DNA of 12,158 nt from JAZBPO01 sp036351675 (lineage in GTDB: Bacteria > Pseudomonadota > Gammaproteobacteria > Pseudomonadales > Azotimanducaceae), in NCBI GenBank assembly GCA_036351675.1, contig JAZBPO010000102.1, positions 1 to 12,158 of the forward strand. The letters run 5' to 3'. How positions within the stretch are numbered: position 1 is the stretch's first letter; every line of letters starts with the position of its first letter. Made by a program: the position numbers and the translations under genes. Shown piece by piece: positions 1-6,500 of this stretch. The notes below the pieces were generated by a model. It was not told the DNA's origin and ran no database searches. It was given only the letters and a program-made list of their open reading frames with translations.

Positions 1-216
1 ATGGTCGTGCTCGCGGGCGAGATCCGCCTGCCGCCGGACACCTTCATCGACTATGAGGAACTGGTGCGGAAGACGGTCCGGGAGATCGGCTACACCTCCT
101 CCGACGTCGGCTTCGACGCCGAGACCTGCGCCGTCATCAACGCCATCGGGCAGCAGTCCGCCGACATCGCCATGGGCGTCGACGAGTCCGAGGATCACGA
201 GCAGGGCGCGGGCGAC
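1..216 (+). pseudogene. Partial metK copy (SAM synthetase, residues 51-122), 3'-truncated and cut by the window edge
   Basis: This segment matches codons 51-122 of the intact metK that starts at 319 (positions 469-684). By my count 16 of 216 bases differ, about 93% identity. Only two codons change the amino acid: Asp for Gly at the codon at 37-39, and Asp for Glu at 103-105. The other 13 differences are silent, and many are C/G swaps at third positions. Similarity ends abruptly after the GAGD motif, close to the border between the N-terminal and middle domains of MetK. The next codons (AKRERHRPPG...) are unrelated to MetK. No catalytic centre can form from this piece. The window begins exactly at an ATG that corresponds to internal Met51, so whether codons 1-50 lie upstream is unknown. 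The frame stays open into metK, but I regard it as a remnant, not as the start of metK. It could be a degraded tandem duplication, a recombination scar with DNA from a related strain, or an assembly join between strain variants. Confidence 0.8.
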
Positions 217-233
217 GCGAAGCGCGAGAGGCA

Positions 234-262
234 TCGCCCTCCGGGCCATTCGCGGCTAGAAT
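234..262 (+). promoter_or_regulatory. Candidate sigma-70-type promoter for metK-metF-rsmE
   Basis: A TAGAAT hexamer at 257-262 matches the -10 consensus at five of six positions and lies about 55 bp before the metK ATG. The -35 region is poor: 17 bp upstream at 234-239 there is only TCGCCC. This stretch lies after the end of the metK fragment, so it would drive the intact operon. It is inferred from pattern alone, and an activator or a promoter upstream of the window is equally possible. Confidence 0.3.
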
Positions 263-270
263 GCGCGCCT

Positions 271-295
271 TCATCGACGCTCATCGAACATTCGA
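271..295 (+). repeat. Short direct and inverted repeats in the metK leader
   Basis: TCATCGA occurs twice, at 271-277 and 281-287. The second copy runs into a perfect inverted repeat, TCGAA-CA-TTCGA (284-295). The element lies between the candidate -10 box and the metK start, in the presumed 5' untranslated region. It could be a regulator site or chance. It does not resemble a MetJ box, and I could not fold the leader into any SAM or SAH riboswitch class that I know. Confidence 0.35.
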
Positions 296-318
296 GATCA
301 CACGAGGCCCCAGCCAAG

Positions 319-1482
319 ATGTCCGAATACGCCGTCTTCACCTCCGAATCCGTCTCCGAGGGTCACCCCGACAAGATGGCGGATCAGATCTCCGACGCCA
401 TCGTCGACGCCATGCTCGCCGTCGACCCGGACGCGCGGATCGCCGTCGAGACGCTGGTGAAGACCGGCATGGTGGTGCTCGCGGGCGAGATCCGCCTGCC
501 GCCAGGGACCTTCATCGACTACGAGGAACTGGTGCGGAAGACGGTGCGGGAGATCGGCTACACCTCCTCCGAGGTGGGCTTCGACGCCGAGACCTGCGCC
601 GTGATCAACGCCATCGGCCAGCAGTCGGCCGACATCGCCATGGGCGTCGACGAGTCCGAGGACCACGAGCAGGGGGCAGGTGATCAGGGCCTCATGTTCG
701 GCTACGCCACCAACGAGACCGACGTGCTCATGCCGGCGCCGATCTCCTACTCGCACCGCCTCGTCCAGAAGCAGGCCGAGCTGCGCAAGTCGGGCAAGCT
801 CGCCTGGCTGCGCCCGGACGCGAAGAGCCAGGTCACCTTCCACTACGACGCCGACGGCAAGCCCGTCGCCGTGGATGCCATCGTGCTCTCCACGCAGCAC
901 GACCCGTCCATCTCCCAGGCCGACCTGCAGGAGGCCGTACGGGAGGAGATCATCAAGGCGGTGATTCCATCCAACTGGATGTCCGCGGACACCAAGGTCT
1001 ACATCAATCCGACCGGCCAGTTCATCATCGGCGGGCCGGTCGGTGACTGCGGCCTCACGGGCCGCAAGATCATCGTCGACACCTACGGCGGCATGGCGCG
1101 TCACGGCGGCGGCGCCTTCTCGGGCAAGGATCCGTCGAAGGTCGACCGCTCCGCCGCCTATGCGGGCCGCTACGTGGCGAAGAACATCGTCGCCGCCGGC
1201 CTCGCGGACCGCTGCGAGATCCAGGTCTCCTACGCGATCGGCGTCGCCGAGCCGACCTCCATCTCCGTGAACACCTTCGGCACGGGCAAGCTCCCCGACG
1301 AGAAGATCGTGGCGCTCGTCCGCGAGCACTTCGACCTGCGTCCGAAGGGCCTCATCTCCATGCTCGACCTGAAGCGTCCGATCTACCGCGACACGGCGGC
1401 CTACGGTCATTTCGGTCGCGAAGAACCGCAGTTCACCTGGGAGCGCACCGACCGGGCCGATGCGCTGCGCGCTGACACCTGA
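319..1482 (+). CDS. metK: S-adenosylmethionine synthetase (methionine adenosyltransferase)
   Basis: This cytosolic enzyme makes SAM from ATP and methionine, releasing phosphate and pyrophosphate. The 387-aa product has the usual length (about 384 aa in E. coli) and the full set of signatures: GHPDKMADQISD near residues 15-26 (His16 and Asp18 of the ATP/Mg site), GAGDQG at 119-124, the glycine-rich loop GGGAFSGKD at 263-271, and the closing AYGHFGRE near the C-terminus. The ATG at 319 is chosen because MSEYAVFTSESVSEGHPDK is the normal family N-terminus. A GAGG at 304-307 may be its ribosome site, although 11 nt is a long spacing. The frame is open upstream to position 1, so a gene finder may wrongly call a 493-aa protein that includes the metK fragment and about 34 non-homologous codons. 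It is the first gene of a tight operon with metF and rsmE. Identification is secure. Confidence 0.97.
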   Translation: MSEYAVFTSESVSEGHPDKMADQISDAIVDAMLAVDPDARIAVETLVKTGMVVLAGEIRLPPGTFIDYEELVRKTVREIGYTSSEVGFDAETCAVINAIGQQSADIAMGVDESEDHEQGAGDQGLMFGYATNETDVLMPAPISYSHRLVQKQAELRKSGKLAWLRPDAKSQVTFHYDADGKPVAVDAIVLSTQHDPSISQADLQEAVREEIIKAVIPSNWMSADTKVYINPTGQFIIGGPVGDCGLTGRKIIVDTYGGMARHGGGAFSGKDPSKVDRSAAYAGRYVAKNIVAAGLADRCEIQVSYAIGVAEPTSISVNTFGTGKLPDEKIVALVREHFDLRPKGLISMLDLKRPIYRDTAAYGHFGREEPQFTWERTDRADALRADT

Positions 1483-1485
1483 TCC

Positions 1486-1489
1486 GGAG
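1486..1489 (+). promoter_or_regulatory. Shine-Dalgarno site of metF
   Basis: GGAG lies 7 nt before the metF ATG and just after the metK stop (1480-1482). It supports the ATG at 1497 as the start and translation from a shared metK transcript. Confidence 0.75.
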
Positions 1490-1496
1490 CACCGCC

Positions 1497-2339
1497 ATGG
1501 CTGCCCTCGACCGCGTTTCCTTCGAGTTCTTCCCGCCCAAGTCCGAGGAGGGCGGGCAGAAGCTGACCGCCGTGCGGGAGCGGCTGGAGGCGGCCCGGCC
1601 CGAGTTCTATTCGGTCACCTACGGCGCCGGCGGCTCCACCCGTGACCGCACCCTCGACCTCGTGCTCCAGATCCAGGGCGAGGGGCGGGCCGTGGCGCCC
1701 CACCTGTCCATGGGATCGGACGATGCACAGGCCGTGCGGGAACTCGTCGATCGCTACCGTGCGGCTGGCGTCCGGCGCATCGTGGCGCTGCGCGGCGACG
1801 TGCCCTCGGGCATGGGCGGACGGGGTTCCGTGCACTACGCCGCCGAGCTGGTCGCGCTCCTGCGCGAGCACGCCGGTGATCACTTCCGCATCGAGGTCGC
1901 GGCCTATCCGGAGGTGCACCCGGACGCCGAGTCCCCCGAGGCGGATGTCGCACACTTCGCGGCCAAGGTGGCGGCCGGCGCCGACGAGGCGATCACGCAG
2001 TACTTCTACAACGCCGACGCCTACTTCGACTTCCTCGACCGCGCCGCGGCGGCTGGCGTCACCGTGCCGATCATCCCCGGCATCATGCCGATCACGAACG
2101 TCGACGGGCTCAAGCGCTTCTCCGCGGGTTGCGGCGCGGAGATCCCGCGCTGGATCCTGCTGCGCCTCGAGCAGTACCGCGACGACGCGGAGGCGTTGCG
2201 CGACTTCGGCCTCGACGTGGTCACGGCGCTCTGCGAGCGACTCGTCGCGGGCGGTGCGCCGGGCCTGCACTTCTACACGATGAACCAGTCCAAGCCGAGC
2301 CTCGAGCTGCTCCGGCGTCTGGGCCACGAACTCGCCTGA
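1497..2339 (+). CDS. metF: Methylenetetrahydrofolate reductase
   Basis: MetF is a flavoprotein that reduces 5,10-methylenetetrahydrofolate to 5-methyltetrahydrofolate, the methyl donor for methionine synthase, in the cytosol. The 280-aa protein covers the single TIM-barrel domain of bacterial MetF (E. coli about 296 aa). Visible signatures are SFEFFPPK at 8-15, with Glu10 matching the catalytic E. coli Glu28; YGAGGSTRDRTLD at 42-54; ALRGD at 97-101, with Asp101 matching Asp120, which contacts the flavin; YPEVHP at 137-142; ITQYFYN at 166-172; and PGIMPITN at 194-201. It has no C-terminal regulatory domain of the eukaryotic kind. It follows metK by 14 bp with a good ribosome site and precedes rsmE by 3 bp, so the three are almost certainly co-transcribed. 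Together MetF and MetK supply the methyl cycle: one feeds methionine regeneration, the other turns methionine into SAM. Confidence 0.97.
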   Translation: MAALDRVSFEFFPPKSEEGGQKLTAVRERLEAARPEFYSVTYGAGGSTRDRTLDLVLQIQGEGRAVAPHLSMGSDDAQAVRELVDRYRAAGVRRIVALRGDVPSGMGGRGSVHYAAELVALLREHAGDHFRIEVAAYPEVHPDAESPEADVAHFAAKVAAGADEAITQYFYNADAYFDFLDRAAAAGVTVPIIPGIMPITNVDGLKRFSAGCGAEIPRWILLRLEQYRDDAEALRDFGLDVVTALCERLVAGGAPGLHFYTMNQSKPSLELLRRLGHELA

Positions 2340-2342
2340 CGC

Positions 2343-3077
2343 ATGCGCGTCCCGCGCCTGCTGCTCGACGGGCCGCTGGCGGCCGGCGAGCGCGAACTCG
2401 AGAGTGAGGCGGCGCACTACCTCGTGAGCGTGCTGCGCCGCCGCCCGGGCGACGCGCTCCGCGTGTTCGACGGCGCGGGCACCAGCGCCGATGCACGCGT
2501 GCTGCTCGCCGAGCGGCGGCGCTGCGTCATTTCGCTCGACCCGCCGTTCGCGGAGCAGGTCGAGTCACCGCTCGCCGTGCATCTCGGCATCGCTCTGTCC
2601 CGCGGCGAGCGCATGGACGTGGCGCTGCAGAAGGCCTGCGAACTCGGCGTCCACGCGATCACACCGCTGTTCACCGAGCGCACCGAGGTGCGCCTCGAGG
2701 GCAAACGCCTCGACAACCGGATGCGCCACTGGGGCGAGGTGCTGCGCCATGCCACGCAGCAGTCGGGCCGCACGGTGCTGCCGGCGCTGCATGCGCCGCT
2801 GAGCCTGGATGCTCATCTGCGTGCACGTGGCGAGGTACCGGGCTTCGTCATGGACCCGTCCGGCCGACCGCTCGCTGCGCTCGCTCCGGGGGCCTCGGCC
2901 CGGGCGCATCTCCTGACGGGACCGGAAGGGGGCTTCTCCGAAGGCGAGCTGAGCGCGGCGGACGCGCTGGGCTGGCTGCGTCTGGCCACCGGACCCCGTG
3001 TGCTGCGTGCGGAGACGGCGCCGATCGTGGGGCTCGCCCTGCTCCAGGCGGTCTGGGGCGATCTCGACGGAACCTGA
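2343..3077 (+). CDS. rsmE: 16S rRNA (uracil-1498-N3)-methyltransferase
   Basis: RsmE methylates N3 of U1498 in 16S rRNA, using SAM, on the assembled 30S subunit. The 244-aa product has the family length and layout. An N-terminal PUA-like RNA-binding part covers about residues 1-70, including HYLVSVLRRRPGDALRVFDG. A SPOUT (trefoil-knot) catalytic domain follows, with ALSRGERMD and LQKACELGV in the middle. The two knot loops that bind SAM are LLTGPEGGFS (GPEGGF at 193-198) and GPRVLRAETA (217-226). The start is 3 bp after the metF stop (TGACGCATG), so translation is probably coupled to metF. Its placement gives an operon of two SAM-cycle enzymes followed by a SAM user. The stop lies 3 bp from the stop of the opposing chpC gene. 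rsmE is also near the Pil-Chp cluster in P. aeruginosa, which supports orthology. Confidence 0.96.
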   Translation: MRVPRLLLDGPLAAGERELESEAAHYLVSVLRRRPGDALRVFDGAGTSADARVLLAERRRCVISLDPPFAEQVESPLAVHLGIALSRGERMDVALQKACELGVHAITPLFTERTEVRLEGKRLDNRMRHWGEVLRHATQQSGRTVLPALHAPLSLDAHLRARGEVPGFVMDPSGRPLAALAPGASARAHLLTGPEGGFSEGELSAADALGWLRLATGPRVLRAETAPIVGLALLQAVWGDLDGT

Positions 3078-3098
3078 GCGTCAGGCGCGCCGGCTCAG
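3073..3098. terminator. Overlapping inverted repeats at the convergent rsmE/chpC ends (possible weak bidirectional terminator)
   Basis: The 3-bp gap between the two opposing genes (3078-3080) is the loop of a perfect inverted repeat, CCTGA-GCG-TCAGG (3073-3085), whose arms contain both stop codons. An alternative and mutually exclusive pairing is CTGAGC (3074-3079) with GCTCAG (3093-3098). There is no T tract on either strand, so a classical intrinsic terminator is not shown. It is the only candidate structure between the two operons. Confidence 0.35.
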
Positions 3099-3569
3099 AC
3101 CGGGCGTGAGGCGGTTCTGGACGACCAGTTCCTCGAAGTAGGCGAGGCGCGGCACCGTGACCTCGTCCTGACCGAGCCTCAGCTTCGCCGCCTCGGCGGC
3201 GGCGAGGGGCCCGTCCACGACCTGGAGGTCCTCGGCGGCCACCCAGAGCATGCGCGGCATGGCGCGCGCGAGCATGACGTAGAACTCGACGCCCTCGATG
3301 GGGCGCGAGCGGTTCATGACCAGCAGCGAGCAGCTCGGTGTCCGCATCGGCGGCTCCGGGTCGCCGCGCTCGGCGAGCACGTGCTCGGGCGAGAGCACCG
3401 GGAGGATCTTGCCTCGCCAGGAGGTCATGCCCAGCAGCCATTCCGGGGCGTCGCCGACGACCTGGATGCGCTGCATGCGCACGACTTCGGCCACGGTCAC
3501 GTTCGGCAACAGCATCTGACGATCGTGCAGCGCCACCAGGACGCAGGCGATCTCGCGTTCGTCACTCAA
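3081..3569 (-). CDS. chpC: CheW-like adaptor of the Pil-Chp system
   Basis: This is a 162-aa single-domain CheW-like protein. It has the expected pattern of beta strands, with VLVALHDRQMLLPNVTVAEVV near the N-terminus and WLLGMTSWRGKILPVLSPEHVL at about 44-65, matching the CheW core in which a conserved Gly and Arg precede the ILPV strand. CheW proteins bridge chemoreceptors and the CheA kinase at the inner membrane. As the last gene after chpA it fits ChpC, which is about the same length in P. aeruginosa. PilI, the other CheW of the system, lies at the far end of this operon. The start is TTG at 3569-3567. There is no in-frame ATG or GTG nearby, and a GAGGGG ribosome site lies 9 nt upstream, overlapping the chpA stop. 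The ChpB methylesterase gene that separates chpA and chpC in P. aeruginosa is absent. Family membership is strong; the ChpC assignment rests on context. Confidence 0.85.
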   Translation of the reverse strand: MSDEREIACVLVALHDRQMLLPNVTVAEVVRMQRIQVVGDAPEWLLGMTSWRGKILPVLSPEHVLAERGDPEPPMRTPSCSLLVMNRSRPIEGVEFYVMLARAMPRMLWVAAEDLQVVDGPLAAAEAAKLRLGQDEVTVPRLAYFEELVVQNRLTPGLSRRA

Positions 3570-3586
3570 CTTCGCACGCCCCTCAT
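3566..3586 (-). promoter_or_regulatory. chpA-chpC junction: ribosome site and six-codon mini-ORF with ATGA and TTGA overlaps
   Basis: On the minus strand the chpA stop overlaps an ATG (ATGA, 3586-3583). That ATG opens a frame of only six codons (MRGVRS), and its TGA overlaps the TTG start of chpC (TTGA, 3569-3566). The GAGGGG at 3584-3579 is 9 nt before the TTG and can serve chpC directly. The overlaps are seen in the sequence; a role in coupling translation of chpC to chpA is inferred. Confidence 0.55.
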
Positions 3587-6500
3587 GACGTGAGCATCTC
3601 GATCTCGGCGAGCAACTCGACCTCCTGGAAGGGCTTGCCGAGGAAGCGGTTCACGCCGATCGCCTCGGCCCGCTCCCGGTGCTTCTCGCCGGTCCTCGAC
3701 GTGATCATGACGATCGGCAGGGCGCTCAGACCCGCTTCGTTGCGCACGTGCGTGGCGACCTCGAAACCGTCCATGCGCGGCATCTCGATGTCGAGCAGCA
3801 TCACGTCGGGCTTCTCCTCGGCGAGCGCCGCGACGGCTTCGACGCCGTCCTTCGCCACCGAGACCCGATAGCCCTTGCGCTCCAGCAGGCGCGTGGTGAC
3901 CTTGCGTACGGTGACCGAGTCGTCCACGACCATGACGTGCGTGGGGCCCGCGGACTCCTCGCCGGTGCCGTACAGATCATCGCTCGCGCCCTGCAGATCG
4001 AGCGTGGTGCTGGTGGTGCGCAGCAGGGCCGGCAGATCGAGGATCACCACCACGGAGCCGTCGCCCATGATGGTGGCGCCGGAGATGCCGCCGACGCCCG
4101 CGAACTGAGCGCCGAGGCTCTTCACGACGATCTCGCGGCTGCCGGCGATGGAGTCCACGTGCACGGCCCGGGCGAGATTGCCGGAGCGGACCATGATGAT
4201 CGGGATCGACGGAACGTCCTGCGGGACGCGGCGTGGATCGCCGAGCCACTCGCCGAGATAGGAGAGCGCGTAGTCGCGACCGGCATAGGAGAAGCTCGCG
4301 CCGGCGCCCGACTCGTACTTCGAGGCGAGCTGCGCGGGCGAGACCCGCACGATGCCCTCGATGCCGTTGAGCGGTACCGCCAGCACGTCGTTCCCGACCT
4401 GCACCATGAGTGCGCGGTTCACGGACACGGTGAAGGGCAGGCGGACCGTGAAGGTCGTGCCCTCGCCGAGCTTCGACGCGATGGAGATCGTGCCGCCGAG
4501 CTGCTTGACCTCGCTGTTCACGACGTCCATGCCCACGCCGCGGCCGGAGATCTGCGTGACACTCTTCGCGGTCGAGAAGCCCGCGGCCATGATGAAGGAG
4601 AGGATCTCCGCGTCGCTCACCTTCGCGTCGGGCTCGAGCAGCCCGCGTTCCACGGCCTTCGCGCGCACGCCCGCGACGTCGATGCCGGCGCCGTCGTCGG
4701 CGACCTGGACGAGGATGTCACCACCGTCACGATCGAGACGCAGGCGGACGGTTCCCTGCGGAGGTTTGCCGGCGTCGCTGCGCGCCTCGGGGGTCTCCAG
4801 ACCGTGATCGACCGCGTTCCGGAGCATGTGCTCCAGCGGCGCGATCATGCGCTCCAGGACGTTGCGGTCGAGCTCACCCTCGGCGTTCTCCACCACCAGA
4901 TCGACCGGCTTGCCCAGTTCCCGCCCCACCTGGCGCACGATCCGCTTCAGCCTGGGCAGGAGCCGCGCGAAAGGGACCATGCGCGTGCGCATGAGCCCCT
5001 CCTGCAGCTCCGTGTTGATGCGACCCTGCTGCACCAGGAGCGTGTCCGTGTCGCGCAGGCGCTCGGCGAGCGTGTCGCGAAGATCGGTGATGTCCGAGGC
5101 CGATTCGGCGAGGGTCCGCGTCAGCTCCTGAAGCTGGGTGTAGCGGTCCATCTCCAGCGGGTCGAAGTCCTCGTAGCCCGCGCGCTCGGCGCGATCGAAG
5201 GCTTCCTGCTTCGACAGCAGTTGCTCCTGTGCCTCCGAGTCGAGCCGCCGCACCTGATCACGCAGCCGCTCGATGGTGGCCGAGAGTTCGTCCAGGGAAC
5301 CACCGAAGTCGCTGATCTGCTGCTGGACACGGCCGCGCATGATGCTGGTCTCGCCGGCCAGGTTGACCAGCTCGTCGAGCAGACCGGCTGAGACGCGGAT
5401 CATCTCCTGCGGTGCATCCTTCGCCGACTCGCGCATCGGCGAGGCAGCCTCCACGTCCGCGGCCTTCGCCGGCGTCGGCACCGGGGGCGACGCCGGGGGC
5501 GGTGCAGGCGGCGCGGGCGGCAGGACCGTGGTGTCGATCGCCGTCAGGGGCGGCTCGACCTCGATGGGTTCAACGGGTTCCACGCCCGCTGCGTCACCCG
5601 AGTCGGCCGAGAGTCCGGCGATGCGCCCGGACAGCGCGTCCATGTCGGTCTGCACGCGCGCGAGGAACTCCGCGTCGAGGTCCTCGCTGCTGCCGTGGCG
5701 CTCGATGATCCGCGCCTCGAGTTCGTGGACGCGTTCCCCGAGCGCCATGAGACCCGCCATGCGCGCGCCGCCCTTCAGCGTGTGCAGGGCACGCAGGACG
5801 CTCTCCATGTGGATCTCGTTGCCGGGTTCGTCGCGCCAGCCCTGCAGTGAGCCGTCGAGTATCTCGGTGAGCTCGGCGGCCTCCTCGAGAAACAGCGCGA
5901 GGATCTCCGGGTCGGTCTCGGCGACGTCGTCGTCGATGTCCGCTTCCATCGCGGACGCGGGCGTCGACTCCACCGGTGCGGGGCTCGCGGGCTCCGCGGC
6001 GGGCGGCGGCGCCGCCGGGAGTTCCTCGATCGCCGGCGCCGGTTCGCCTTCGGGCATCGGTCGCGGCGCTTCCGTCGCAGCGCCCTGGCCGGCGCCCTCT
6101 CCGGCGACATCGCGTACGACCACCTCTCCACGGCGCAGCATGGCGACATGCTCGGCCATCACGTCCGCCCGCTCGCGCAGGGCACGGAAGAATGCGCCGT
6201 CGGCGGACGCGCGGCGCTCGCCGATCCAGGTCTCGAGATGGTGTGCCTCGTCGCCGAGGCCGGTGAGGCCCGCCATGCGCGCGCCGCCCTTGAGCGTGTG
6301 GAGGCTGCGCATGATCTGGTCCGCGGCGCTCGCGTCGCCCGCGGGCCAGGCCTCGAGGGCGCCTTCGATGGCCTCGAGGATCTCGTCGGCTTCCTCGAAG
6401 AAGATCTCGACCATCTCGGGATCGAGATCGAGTCCGGCGACGCTCTCCCGGATCTGTTGCGCGGCGTCGGGCGTCGACGCGGTCCCGAGCGAGCGCAGCT

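Noticed and set aside
217..318. SAM or SAH riboswitch in the metK leader
   Set aside because: Only about 100 bases are available and I could not recognise the conserved core of any SAM or SAH class. A covariance-model search would settle it.
298..1410. Minus-strand open frame of 370 codons across metK
   Set aside because: It is antisense to metK, whose motifs are complete, and its product resembles no known protein.
1..1482. A single 493-aa fused MetK protein
   Set aside because: The extra N-terminal part repeats internal MetK residues 51-122, and the normal MetK N-terminus begins at 319. A remnant plus an intact gene explains it better.
3566..3586. ATG at 3586 as the true chpC start
   Set aside because: It is out of frame with the CheW-like protein and ends after six codons; the adaptor frame opens with TTG at 3569.
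3679..5391. Plus-strand open frame of 570 codons opposite the ChpA kinase core
   Set aside because: The minus strand here encodes intact ATPase, CheW and receiver motifs; the plus-strand reading has no motif.
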